64,000 bases of DNA from Guyanagaster necrorhizus (GCF_019112545.1 NW_025064928.1:1-64000), one strand, 5' to 3'; shown: positions 48,159 through 60,067, counted from the first letter of the stretch. A program made the numbers and translations. The notes: generated by a model from the letters alone, not told the origin.

Positions 48159-51100
48159 CTCTCTCTCGATTCTGAGTTCCTAAAATACCTGCAAATAAAT
48201 ACTCATATAATGGTCTTGGTAGGCCTTTAGTGAATATATCTGCTAAGTTCTCCTCTGATGCACAGTGCTGAACTTTGACTTTGTTTGAAGCCATGCACTC
48301 ATGAACAAAGTGATGCCATATATCTATATACTTCAATCGTGCATGGAATATAGGATTCTCAGCAAATTTAATTGCTGATTGGTTGTCGATGAAAATAGTT
48401 GTTGCTTCATAAGGTGGCAATCCTAATTCAGTTAAGAGTGCTTGTAGCCAAATTACTTCCCAGGTTGTGTGTGCAAGGGCCATATATTCTGCTTCCATAG
48501 TGGATAAGGCTATGGTGGGCTGTTTTGTTGAACTCCAAGTAACAGCTCCTCCTGCATAAGTACAGACATAACCAGATGTTGATCTTCTATCTGTTCTGTC
48601 TTCTCCCCAGTCTGAGTCTGAATAAGGTATCAGCTCATCCATAGTCCCTCCATATGTGATTCCAAAGTCTAGAGTTCCCTTCAGATAGTGAAAAACTTGC
48701 TTTAAGGCTGTGACATGCTCAGCAGCTGGATTCTGCATATACTTGCTTAATTCAGTGATAGCATGTGCAATGTCAGACCAAGATCTATTGGCCACATACA
48801 TTAGTGATCTGACACCAGTATGATAATATTGCCTGGTGGCTGTGTCAACACCTTGTGGATCTTCTATCGGAATTTTCTCTAGCTGTACATTCAGGTCTAT
48901 AGGCATTTTGACTGGTTTGCAGTCATTCATGCCTATTCACTCAAGTACTTTGAGAATATATGCCTTCTGGGATAGAGTGATAGTGCTCTTGTCCCAATTT
49001 CTGTCTATCTTCATGCCCAATATATATTGAATCTCTCCTATGTCTGTGACATTTAGCTTCTTCTTAAGCTCTTCTTTCATTTTAGACATGGTTTCATCAT
49101 CTGGGGCAAGCAATGTCATGTTGTCGACATGTACAGCTATGATTATGAGACCAGAACTCATTTGTCTGATGTACACACATTGATCACTGATCAATCTGAT
49201 GTATCCAAGTCCCAAAAATGTAGCATTTAATTTGTCATTCCAAACTTGGCCAAATTGCTTGAGTCCATACAATGTTAATTTGAGGTGTGCTGCTTTTCCA
49301 CTCCCATCTGAATATTCAGATGGCTGTGCCATGTAAATAGATTTATTGAGTTTACCATTTAAGTAAGCTCCAACAATGTCCATTCTATGAATGATTAGGT
49401 TTCTTTGAGCAGCAATTGCCATGAGTAGGTGGAATATGTCCAGCCTGACAACTGGTGCATATGTCTCAAAGAAATCAATGCCAGATACCTGTGAAAATCC
49501 TTTTGCAACAAGTCTGGCCTTGTATCTGATGATTTTCCTATCACCATCTCTTTTCAATCTGTAAGTCCACTTGCAATCCACAAGTGATCTGTCTTTGGAT
49601 AATTCTTCCAGCTGCCATGTGCTTAGAGAAGTCAATAGATTGTATTCTTCATCTATTGCTTTCTTCCAATAATGCCAGTCTGGCCTTGTTTTGGCTTCTT
49701 CAAGGCTTAATGGCTCATCACTGAGGTTGTCTGCAGTTTTCCCAATGCATGCATAGTCTATTGCAACATTTATGGCTTCCAAAGATGATTTTTCTGAGGT
49801 ATGCTGTTGCTCCAATGTTTTTACAGCTCATACACTTGGATTATGAAGTGTTCGGTAACTCGGTTGAGTCTTTGATACAATCCAGACTGATTTGTTGCAT
49901 GACTCGATCACTTTTCTATACTATATTGGGAAATTTGATTTGATCAATGACATATCAGGAGCTATTTCTCCTTTTGGTTCAGCATTTCTGGCATCCACAG
50001 AATCATCCAAAATGCCATCATTTCCATCTGGAGTCTGCTTAACTTTGCTCCCTGACTTCTTCTTGAGCAACAAAGAGTGGGAGACCATATAGTCAGTGTC
50101 TATAGGCTCTGTAGTATTGTTTTCAGGGAATATAACATTTCTTGAGGTCTGAATCTGCCTGGTTTGAGGGTTATAATATCTCCAGACTCTGGATTCATCT
50201 GTAAGACCTGTGAAAATAAATTCCCTTGACTTCAGATCCAGTTTTGACCTCTTGTTATCTTGCTGCAACATCCAGCACTTTACTCTGAATTCCTAAAGTG
50301 CTGAAATATCTGGTTTCATGCCCTGAAACACTTCTTCTAGGGTTAGATCATTCTTGATAGTCCTGGTTGGTGATTAGTTCTTCAAATATGTGGCATATGC
50401 TACTGCCTCAAACTATAGAAACTTTGATAAGTGATGTTCTTCTAGCATGGCATGTGCATGCTCCACAAGAGTCTGATTTATTCTCTCAGCAACTCCATTT
50501 TGAGATGAGAAGTATGCTGCAGTCAATTCCAACTGTATGTCATTGTCCTAGAGGTATTCCTTTACCTCTTCATTGACATATTCCTTTTCATTGTCAATCC
50601 TCATAAACTTCAGATCCTTCTCTTTGTAGACTTTGATATATTTTTGATACTGCTGGATTTTCTTTTGAATTTCTATATCTTGCTTTGACTTCAAAAAATA
50701 CAGCATTGTCCTCTGGGATTTTCCATCTGTGAAGCTTATATAATATCTTTCACCATAGATACTCTGAGTTCAGATCAGCCCTCATAGATTCGAAAATGTC
50801 ATTTCCTCTATTTCAGTATAATCTCTTTTGGCTTTCTGTGAAAATAGCTTAATATGATGTTTGGCTTTTATGCAAGCTATGCAATCTGTCTGGGGCTCAG
50901 CTGACTCATCTATATCCATTCCCTTGACCATTTTCTTCCTAAATAGTCTCTTTACTAATCCCATATTTAAGTAGCCTAATGTTTTGTGCCACTTTTGCCA
51001 TGATTGGGCTGATTTCATAGCATAGGCCTGGGTTATTTCTAGAACAATGATGTCAAAGCTATACAGCTTTGATATTTTATCTCTATAGCTGATTATCTTG

Positions 51101-52212
51101 CCATGTGGTGAGATAATATCCATTCTGGACTCTTTGAATCTGAGTTCAAATCCAGCATCTGTAATGTGCTCTATCGACATAAGATTGAATGGTGCATCAG
51201 AGCAGTGGATACACTCCTTTAGTGTGACTGGAGTGATCTTTTCCTCTTCAACCATTTTAATCTTGACAGTTTCCCTTCTCAAGTCTTTGGATTTGCTTAC
51301 ACCAATGACTTCATGTCCTAGGGTTTCAACATAGTCAGAAAAATATAATCTATTTTTGACTATATGTCTAGTGGTGCCAGAGTCTCCTAGTCATGATACT
51401 CCTGAGAGTGAGATAAATGCAATGTCTGTTGCACAAAATACATAGTCTTCTGAGTCTGAGTCTGATTTGGCAATATGTGCCTAAGTCTGGCTCTTTCCCT
51501 TCTCTTTCTATAACTTTCCAGAATTCTTCTTCCCATTTAGGCAATTTGTTCTGATATAACCAGTTTTCCTACAACCATAATATGTGACTTTTGAATTGGA
51601 CTTTTTGCCATGTGCTGCAAGTATCATAGTCTGATCAGAAGTCTTTTTCTTTAGTCAGATGTCTTTCTGAAGAATTTAGAAAATCAACTTGTAAGAATCT
51701 TTCAAGTCAGCAGTATCCACTGATGAGATGAATGAATTTCATGATTCTGAGAGTGATGTAAGCAGTGTGATAGAGAAGTCCTCCTCTTCAACTTACTGCT
51801 TAAGGGATGCCAGCTCCTTCTGATAGGACCTCAAAGTCCTAATATGCTCCTCTATGTTTTCTCCTTCTTCGCACTGAGCTCTGAAGAATTTCCTTCTGAC
51901 AAGGACAATTCCCATAGGTCCCCTGGACTCATACATATCTTTTAGAGCTTTTCAGGCTTCTGCCAAAGTCTTTGAACCAGCAATATATACCAGCGGGCCA
52001 TCAGAAACATACAATCTTATTGTTGAAAGAGCCTTCCTATCGCTCTTCTTCCAATCTGCCACCAGTGTCATGTCTGCCAGGGCCAGAATGCTTTCATCTG
52101 CATAATCAATTAGTTCTAAATCAGTTAGGATATCAATTATCTTGATTTTTTATGTCAGATAATTTTCTGAGTCTTTAAAGGGGTCAATTCTATACACAGA
52201 CTGACTATCCAT
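48148..52212 (-). pseudogene. Copia gag-pol polyprotein
   Basis: ATG 52212 to the stop at 48148 is one register of 1,355 codons without any frame shift, broken only by stop codons. Gag (52212-51600) is of the UBN2 type, with a zinc knuckle near 51580 that has lost a Cys. Protease has GDSGTTRH near 51385. A GAG-pre-integrase region follows (51282-50782). The integrase core (about 50780-50370) keeps RIDNEKEY and GVAERINQTL. RT (49815-48937) starts its core at TRPDWHYWKKAID and has VHVDN where the YVDD-type box is expected, an Asp-to-Asn loss. RNase H (48930-48148) keeps DSDWGEDRTDRRSTSGYV and TMEAEYMALA. The order integrase before RT identifies copia. Confidence 0.9.
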
Positions 52213-52295
52213 GTGGTTCTACATATATATATAAAGTATGAAAGGGTGCAAAGTGAGTAGCGATATAAGTTCAGTTATGGCCAGAGCCCATAATC

Positions 52296-52503
52296 TGTTG
52301 TAAGTAGAGAGCAGAGTAATATACAGAGGATTAGAATTAGCCTCTCAAGAGAGAAACATTCTACTTAAATACATTTCGTATTACTTCAAGATCTTTCTAT
52401 GAGATACTAAATAAGTCCAGATCACAATTCAAGTCAGCTGCCACTGACTGGCATCATATCTTCAAGTATGTTCTCATACTCACTTGAGATTGCTATCCCA
52501 ATA
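52296..52503 (-). repeat. Copia LTR (5' end of the element)
   Basis: 208 bp, ends ...ctatcccaata (last CA mutated to TA). The internal side reads gattatgggctctggcc in element orientation, a possible primer-site region; its tRNA partner was not identified. Confidence 0.9.
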
Positions 52504-52508
52504 GTATG
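52504..52508. repeat. Target-site duplication of the copia element, right copy (GTATG)
   Basis: Matches 47946-47950. Confidence 0.9.
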
Positions 52509-54999
52509 AATCAAAGAAGGTGACAAATGGAAGATGGCTTTCTGGATTAATTAGGGACTCTTCAAACTAACTGTGATATTCTTTGGACTCACTAACTCCT
52601 CCACAATATTTCAATAGATAATGAATAACATCTTCAAGGATCTCATCTCTACTGAAAAAGTCACCATCTACCTCAATGATATCCTGATCATGTCAAAAAC
52701 ACAGGAGGAACATAGAAAGCTGGTACAACAAATACTAGCTCTCATGAGAAAACATAAACTGTTTCTCAAAATGGAAAAGTGCAAATTCAAAGTACTTGAA
52801 ATCAAGTATCTTGGAGTAATTATCAGCAAAGAGAGCATATGAATGGATCCCATCAAAGTCATAAGTGTCACTGAATAGCTGAAACCCACCAAGAAGAAGG
52901 AGCTCCAATCTTTCTTAGAATTCATGAATTTCTATTGAAGATTCATTCAAGACTATAGCAAGATAGTCTGACCCATGATGCAACTAACCAAAAATGTCCC
53001 TTGGACATGGAGTCCTTTGCAATAAGCCACTTTCAATGATCTCAAGAAGTGACTCACAGAGGATGTGATCTTTGCTATTCCAATGCAAAAAGGAAAGTTT
53101 TGAGTAGAGGCTGACTCCAGTGAGAGAGCCATTGGTGCCATCCTATCTCAGCAACAGGATGGAAAGTGGTGGCCCATAGCATCCCTCTCTAAGACTCTCT
53201 CAGTCACAGAATAAAACTATGAAATTTATGACAAGAAACTACTTGCTATAATGCTTGCCCTGAAAGAATGGAGGCATTATCTGATCAGAGCCACAGAAGT
53301 ATTCAAGATCTAGATAGACCATCAAAACCTCTGGTATTTCCATCAGCCTCAAAAGCTGAACCAAAGGCAGGCCAGATGGATCACAGAACTCAGCCAATAC
53401 CAGTACACCCTATATCACAAGGCAGAGACAGCCAATAAAAAAGCCAATCTCCTTAGCTGCTGAGCTGATCATGACTAAGGATGATATGACAACAAGAGAG
53501 TGACATTGTTAAAACCCAAGCATTTCTGGGTGATGATAATGCTGACTGAAGAAGAGATCCACAAACAAATCAAGAGTGTCACCAGAGACACAAGCAAGTG
53601 AGACCAGAGGATAGTCTCTTCATTAAACCACAAATAGAAAATGACAAAGGAAGGAGGAATGATCCACTATGATAGACAGATCTATATTCTAAGAGACTGA
53701 ACATTAAGAGGCAAAATCATTGCTATTTGCCATGACCATGTGACTGCCAGCCACCCAGACATTGCCAAGACAAAGGAACTCATATTATGAGAGTATTGGT
53801 GGCCTAAACTAAGCAACAACATTACTCAATATGTCAAAGCCTGTAAAACCTGTCAGTATAGAAAGACATCTACACAGCTACAGGCAGTATCTCTATATCC
53901 AAATGAGATTCCAGCTGTCTCTTGAACTCACATCTCAGTAGATATAGTCACCAGCCTATCAGAATATAATGGCTATAACACTATCATCATCATTGTTGAC
54001 TGATTCTCAAAAGTGATCATATCTATCATATGCTCAATGGAACTTATGTCAGAAGAATGGACAAAGATTCTCTGCAATAAAGTGTATAGCAAACACAGCA
54101 TGCTGCAAGTGGTCATTTCAGACAGGGGCCCACAATTCATCTCCAAATTCCTGGATGACTTATACTGCCTTCTAAATATCAAGCATAATGTCTCCACTAC
54201 CTACCATCCACAAACTGATGGCCAGATGGAACAGGCAAATCAGGAGGTCAAGAAATATCTCTGACTCTTCATTACCTACAGACAGGATGATTGGACAGAA
54301 TAGTTAGCTCTTATAGCTTTTCAATATAATAACTGAGTCTATTCAGCAACTGGCAAAATATTATTCTTTGTCAACTATGGTAGACATCCCAACATTGTCC
54401 AAACCAATCAAACATATACAATAACTCCTATATCCACAGACTTCACTACCACCATAGCAAAGATTTACAATGAAACCAAAACCACCCTTGAAAAAGCAGC
54501 CTCTACTATGAAAGCCCAATATGATTATCATTATTGTCCTGCTCATAATTACTCAGTCTATGATAAAGTTTGGCTGGACACCACCAACTTACATCTGCTA
54601 AGACCAAAGTGCAAACTCAATGACAAATAGACTGGTCCTTTTCAAATCACAGCAAAGGTCAGAGCATCTGCCTATCATCTTCATCTCCCAAAGCACTGGT
54701 AGATCTACAATGTCTTTAATGAATCATTATTAACACCATATATTGCACTGGCCTTCCCAAATCAAGAACAACTACTGCTGCTCCCTTCAGACCTGATCAA
54801 TGATGAAGAACATTATGAAATTGATCAAATATTACACTATAAACTATAAAAGGTCAAGGTCCACAGTAGAGGAATGATAACAACTGTGGATTATCTGGTC
54901 AGTTGGAAGGGTTATAGACCCAAATCCAACCAATGGGTCAATAAAAAATGAATGGATGCAGCTGAGACAATCCAGGACTATGAGACATCCCTAAATTAA
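52504..54999 (+). pseudogene. pol: E5 pol, part 2 (RT palm, RNase H, integrase, chromodomain)
   Basis: Continues RT. The catalytic box reads YLND near 52662-52680 (first Asp to Asn). RNase H is at about 53090-53460. The integrase zinc region near 53725-53870 (HDHVTASHPD ... CKTCQ) and catalytic regions VDIVTSLS, SDRGPQFISKFLDDLYCLL and QEVKKYL are preserved, with an 83-codon open stretch at 54013-54264. The chromodomain is at about 54815-54990 (YEIDQILHYKL ... DYLVSWKGYRP). It ends at TAA 54997-54999. Confidence 0.82.
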
Positions 55000-55032
55000 G
55001 CCATTGGGATGATGGTCTTAAGAAGAGGGTAA

Positions 55033-55501
55033 TGTTACAATTTTTTCTTTATTTTATTTCTTTTCAACTAATTAACTCCTATCCATGCTTAGTCAGAGCA
55101 TCCAGACAAGTGCTTAAGACCATGAGACAAAGCTTAGTCATCACAACTAGGCCAAGTCAGTCATTGTCTTTTGATGCAACAATGTTACCTGATAATGCAC
55201 AATCAGTCTTTTATGTACAGTAGCAATACCTAAGGACAATGGGCACAGAGGATGCAGCAATGCATAATAGGCAGCAGTATTAATAGTTACATATAAACAG
55301 TATTTAAAGAGGCTCACTCTCACTGGTAATCCCCAGCTTTGAGCTAAAGTTTATTCTTACACTATTCTATACTTGAGCCAATACCAAGGTCTTGTGACAC
55401 ACTGATCAGAATATGCATCAGTGGACTTGATTGATCTCCTGAAGTGCAAGGAGACTTTCATTTATCATATGTTTCTGTTCACATGATGCTTAAGTCTAAC
55501 A
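55033..55501 (+). repeat. E5 3' LTR
   Basis: 469 bp, the same length as the 5' LTR. The R block is agctttgagctaa at 55335-55347, differing from the 5' copy by CA versus TG. It is preceded by the purine tract aagaagagggtaa. Confidence 0.9.
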
Positions 55502-55506
55502 TTTTG
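55502..55506. repeat. Target-site duplication of E5, right copy (TTTTG)
   Basis: Matches 42735-42739. Confidence 0.85.
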
Positions 55507-55936
55507 ACTGAAATATAAACTCAATGACAAATGAACTGGACTCTTTTCTATGCTCACAAAAGTTGGCACTTTCTCTTACTGTCTTATATTGCCTGACACC
55601 TGGTATATACACTCAGTCTTTAATGAAATATTGCTTATGCTATATATTGCATCAGCTTTTTCCAATCAGAAAGTCCCACCTCCTCCTGCACTGATTCTGA
55701 TCAATGATGAGAAACACTATAAAGTTAAATAAATTCTCAATTATAAGCTTTATAAGATTCAGCACCATAAAAGAGGCAGTCAAACTGTTGTATATTATCT
55801 GATCAAATAGAAGAGTTATAGATTGGAATCCAATCATTGGGTCTATGAGTGGGACCTCAATGCTGATAACACTATTTATGACTATAAAATCTCTCTCAAT
55901 TGATCCATCAGGATAATAGTCTTAAGAAAAGTGTGA
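55502..55936 (+). pseudogene. Family A integrase C-terminus and chromodomain (E6), right of E5
   Basis: Continues 42210-42739: KLNDK*TGLFSMLTKVGTF, then the chromodomain region (about 55715-55900) and a purine tract (cttaagaaaagtgtga) before the LTR. Confidence 0.75.
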
Positions 55937-56395
55937 TGTTATGATTTTTATATTCTTTTCTTTTCTTCTTTTCTTTTTCTTATCTTATCTGGATATCTAT
56001 CTTATCTAAGTGCTTCCACAGAAGGCATGGAATTATTAGGTAATCACAACAGATAGAGCACTATTGTACTTAGTCATCTCATCCTCAGACAATGCTCTAT
56101 TGTCTCACTAATGACAATCAGACAGAATCAGCATCACAACACAGAACAGTACAATAGATAGTGGTTATATTTATTACAAGCTAAACAGTATATAAGTAGA
56201 ATAGCTCTCACTGTAATAACTCAGCTTGAAGCTATAAGTTTATCTCATATTATCTTCTCTTGAGCCTTGTCTGTCTTTAGCCTTGAAAGCACCTCATCTA
56301 TTAGAACACACTAAGTGGACTCTAGCATGACTGTACAAACACAATACAGTGCTAGTTTATCACATGTTCAGATCACATGCTAGCTAGGTCTAACA
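55937..56395 (+). repeat. Family A-type 3' LTR of E6
   Basis: 459 bp, tgttatgatttttatattc...gtctaaca, with a pyrimidine-rich start (ttcttttcttctt...). The same subfamily occurs at 2090-2365 and, reversed, at 39204-39683. Confidence 0.8.
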
Positions 56396-57352
56396 AATAT
56401 ATTTGACACTATGTTAAATCTTGCACAGTTTGTGAATATAATAAGACATCTAGACATTGTCCTTATGAGTAGCTTAAATCCTTACTGGTTTTGAAATGCC
56501 TATGAGATTCTATTTTTATAGATTTTATCAAATAACTATCAGACTTCAATGGATTCACTGCTATTCTAGTAGTCATTGATCATGCTAGCAAGCAAGCTAT
56601 ATTCATCTCCACTCATGACACTATCAATTCCACAAAACTCATTCAGCTTCTTGTTATACATGTCTTTTTCAAGCATGGCATATCCAATCATCTTGCCACT
56701 GACTGTGGCTCTGAATTCATCTTCTAATTCACTTGCACCCTAGCTATAGCCTTTGACATGAAACTCCACTTCACTCCTGAATATCATCCAGAGGCTGACA
56801 GACAAACTGAATGTGCTAATCAAACTCTGGAACAATATATTCACATCTACTGTTCCTATCAATAAGACAATTGGGACACTCTCCTATTCATTGCTCAGTT
56901 TGCTTACAACAATACTTCTAATGCTTCTATCAGAATCTCCCCATTCTTTACCAACAGGGGTTACCATTCTAACATTGCTATCTATCTTGAATGAGATATT
57001 GCCTCTGCCTAGGCCTATGACTTTGTAGTCAATCTTGATGAACTTCATCAATTCCTACACAATAAAATCTTCCAAGCTCAGTCCTGCTGCAAGATCCAAG
57101 TGGACAAGCATCAGATTTCTGCCTCCTCTTTTAAAGCAGGCAATAAGGTCTACCTCAATTCCAAACACATCAGGACTACTTGCTCCACTGCAAAATTCAC
57201 TGAAAAATTCCTAGAACCATTTAAAATCATCACTCAATCCAGGTCTCATTCCTTTATGCCATCCACCCAGTCTTCCACATTTCACAGCTGGAATCTATAG
57301 AAGAGAAGACCATTTCCAACTGCATCCAACCTCTGCTGTCTCTGATTGAAGT
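56396..57352 (+). pseudogene. Family B integrase fragment
   Basis: Aligns with 34450-35440 of the complete family B element: zinc region (CTVCEYNKTSRH), IDFIK with the first catalytic Asp kept, ATDCGSEFIF, then the Glu region ECANQTLEQYI and the C-terminal stretch up to HSWNL. It stops near 57352, where the sequence turns into reverse family B gag. Confidence 0.75.
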
Positions 57353-57612
57353 TGGGATATTAAGCCCCTTGGATTTGAGGTTGGAGATAATATCAGAGAC
57401 TTTGTTATCTCAATTCTCTCAGAAAATCTTGGTCCTCTGAGTCCAGTAGCAGGTGTTGAGCTCATGGGCAAGGAAATGCATATCACAGAGGTTGTTAGGC
57501 TTTCTGTAATAGGTTATATCATTTTTGATACAGGTGTAGGGTTCACAGTAGAGAGCATGATGCAAGGAGTTATCTCTGTGACTGATTTATGAAGCATACT
57601 GCTGAATGAATT
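57353..57612 (-). pseudogene. Family B gag fragment, reverse
   Basis: The reverse complement aligns with 31270-31520 (FNQYASQIRYRDNS ... KPNNLHDMHFLAQEL region and the Ser/Asn linker). It is joined head-on to the forward integrase fragment on its left, and directly to an LTR R region on its right, with the leader and Gag N-terminus deleted. Confidence 0.65.
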
Positions 57613-57886
57613 GATATTCAAACTAAGGTAGTATAAGATATCCTATGGCTTATATACTAAATAGCTAGTCTGAGTTAGAGTCTGATAGATTCTGATGAGT
57701 TGGTCTCTTTACTACTGTTTCAGATTCTAGATTGGAAATAAAATAACAAATAAAATGAGAGTTAGTTACACTATGGGGTTCTGTGGAGTATAACAAAGTT
57801 GGAAAAAAGGAAAACACTCAGTATTCCTTCATCACATGAAAACTCTATTGATTGGTAAAGCAAGGATCTGCAGCATGTATATTACA
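57611..57886 (-). repeat. Family B LTR, reverse, U3 and start of R only
   Basis: The reverse complement begins ctgtaatatacatgctgcag-like (57886) and ends at the agtttgaatatcaa block, where gag sequence begins. Strongly mutated. Confidence 0.6.
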
Positions 57887-58640
57887 GTAGCCTTTAACTC
57901 TCCAGAACTCTTTAGAAAACCAAAAATGTAGCTTATATATGAGGTATCAATTAGTTACAAGAGAATTAATCAATTCCATTCCAAATTATTCTCACTTGAG
58001 TGAATCTAAGTTTGAAAAAGACTACACTAAATGCTTGCTGAATCTTAGAAGAATATGCTGAATTCTTTTCTTTGATTATTAAGATTTCTGTAAAAGAACT
58101 CATATTGCATTTGATCTCTAGTGAAATACTATTACAGCATTACTCTATATGATTAAATACTTGCTCAAGCATAACAGTTTGGATTTACAAATGCTGATGA
58201 TCCTACAGTCTGAAATTGAAGTGCAAGGATGCCATGACTATCATATTATATAAATCTCACAGCTCCAGAATATACTGCTTCCTCCAGCTCCCTCTTGAAT
58301 CCTCTTGCATCACTCAGTCATGTCCAGCACTTTTTGTCAAATCCTTCAGTATACCATGGACTTTGTCACATCACATCTCTCTGGTTTACCACCAGCTGTA
58401 TCATCATCTTATGAATACTAAGCTTGTTTCTGGCACATCTGTGAGAGCTGTGTAGCTCTATGGCTATGAGCTTTCAAGAAGCAATACTTATCAGTAATAA
58501 AACACTCTTCCTTTGCAAACCAGTTCAAAAGATCTTACACACAAGGACCATATCTGGAACACCCTATATCTCTGAATTTCTCGTGTGCTTCACTATTCTA
58601 ATGCTGATGCCATCAACCAACATGATCTCACCTTAAATTC
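57887..58640. other. Unrecognised low-CpG DNA
   Basis: No LTR or pol motif. A 79-codon open stretch at 58216-58455 lacks recognisable domains. Base composition still resembles the repeats, with CpG nearly absent until about 58645. Probably the edge of an older insertion. Confidence 0.35.
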
Positions 58641-59935
58641 TGAACCGAGATCAATGGCTTGATGAAAAATCGAATGCGCGATGAGATGGTTACTCCCAGC
58701 TCCATTAACTAAGTGGCAAACAACACACGCGTCACACAACACAATAAGACAATCAATCCCTTGGCAATTAAGTTCTCGTGCATAAACATCCATTATCAGA
58801 AGAATGGCAACAAATAGAAGGCTACACTGGGAACTTCAATCGTATGATCAGCATTATTTCCGCCGGCACATTGCGACGACAAGCTCGTTAAACCCAACGC
58901 GACAATTACTACAGCAAAGTTTACCTTGTGAAATCAGAATCCATCAATGGAACGCACTCGCCAGCGAAGAGACGAGCAAATGAAGCCGGAATGGAAACGG
59001 GGATGAACTGCAAAGGGACGTTCCGAGGTTGCGCACTGAGACAAAGACAAGCCGTGCCCGTGCGTGAATCCAAACCCCGCAGACAGCCGCTATATCCAGC
59101 GATGCCTTGATTTTCGGCGAGGGCTGATAGTCGCCACCTCGGGTACCTCGTCAATGATCGATCCATGACCAAGTTTGGAGGTCACGATGATCTCAACTCC
59201 TGTACTTTTGAATTCATGGGAGCACCGCGGCTAAGGATAGCGCCAGAAGGGGTTGTCCTGATGATGAAAGTTGATTTTACGACACTCGAGGCTGTAGCAT
59301 GTTAATCCCAGATAAAGCACTGGAATTTGAAACATGGCGGAAGCAAAAAAAGGCATGGTCCATTCATCGGTAAGGGGTGGGTGCAATATACGACGGGAAG
59401 TGGGATGATGATGCGTCATAGATTACGATGTACGATCCCGCGAAGCCCATTGTGTGGTTGCTAGCGGCGACGATGAGCTCGGAGGATGAGCAACGTGGAG
59501 AAACGCGACAAATAGAAAGCGACAGGAAATGTCAATTGACTGCCAGCTGTAACGTACAACCCTGAGGGGAACCAGGAGAGGAGGTGAGCATTGTGTATCC
59601 CAGGGGAAGGACGGCCCAGACCGCAAGTGCCTGGTCGGATGCAAGGCAATATTGAATGGAGAATGAGAGGTCTGGACTCGCGGGGAGCAGAAGCGATGAC
59701 CACGGCTCGGAGGTTTATAGTCAATGTCGCAGTTTTCTCGAAAGCAAAGGGTGGGAATTCGAAAGTAGTTAACGATATTCGCGGCGACGTGGGGGGTTCT
59801 TGTAGACCATTGATACGCAACAGTGTGTGGATAAAAAGTTGAGTTGTCCAAGCTGTAGGGAATTGCCAAAGAAAGAATAGCAGTCGTCTCGTGGCGAGAG
59901 AAAAAAGAAAGGTAAAACCTCTGAACAGCAGGAGC

Positions 59936-60029
59936 CTAGACCGCGCGAAGCCGGAGTATCCCGGAACAAAGGCCTAGACCTGTCTGGGCCACGTTGCATC
60001 TAGACCGTCCTAGCAGACCGTGGGTCTAG
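59936..60029. promoter_or_regulatory. Cluster of four CTAGACC motifs
   Basis: CTAGACC at 59936-59942, 59974-59980 and 60000-60006 and its reverse complement GGTCTAG at 60023-60029, 276-369 bp upstream of the SKN7-like ATG. Such a concentration in 94 bp suggests a binding site for a transcription factor; the factor is unknown. Confidence 0.4.
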
Positions 60030-60046
60030 GCAAGGCTGAGCTGCCC

Positions 60047-60067
60047 GTAAATCGTAAATCGTAAATC
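60047..60067 (+). repeat. Tandem GTAAATC x3
   Basis: Three perfect 7 bp copies in the promoter of the SKN7-like gene, just upstream of the TATA-like sequence. Confidence 0.7.

Larger units (their letters stand above)
47951..52503 (-). mobile_element. Ty1/copia element, reverse orientation (recent, inactive)
   Basis: 4,553 bp with 208 bp LTRs (47951-48158 and 52296-52503), TG...CA ends and a perfect GTATG duplication. It is the innermost insertion of a three-deep nest, so it is younger than E5 and E6, and it keeps the longest open stretches in the repeat region. The two LTRs differ at roughly a dozen sites, all C/T or A/G. Confidence 0.94.
42740..55501 (+). mobile_element. E5: complete family A gypsy chromovirus split by a copia element
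   Basis: 469 bp LTRs at 42740-43208 and 55033-55501, a perfect 5 bp duplication, gag, pol and polypurine tract. Without the 4.55 kb copia insertion (47951-52503 plus one duplicated pentamer) it is about 8.2 kb. It inserted into the integrase of E6. Stops, and an Asp-to-Asn change in the RT box, make it inactive. Confidence 0.92.

Noticed and set aside
2366..57886. Regularly recurring similar blocks as a CRISPR-like or tandem array
   Set aside because: The blocks are LTRs and coding parts of dispersed retrotransposons, of irregular spacing and both orientations, in a eukaryotic genome.
58216..58455. 79-codon + strand frame near the repeat boundary
   Set aside because: No domain, low CpG like the repeats, and no start or splice context; treated as unrecognised debris.
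58921..59172. Possible small divergent gene (83 codons, minus strand) with a GTAAAC donor after it
   Set aside because: No homology is recognised and no convincing second exon was found; kept only as a remark in the intergenic entry.
59423..59869. 148-codon minus-strand frame upstream of the SKN7-like gene
   Set aside because: It overlaps other open frames on both strands and has no domain, no splice context and a composition typical of promoter DNA.
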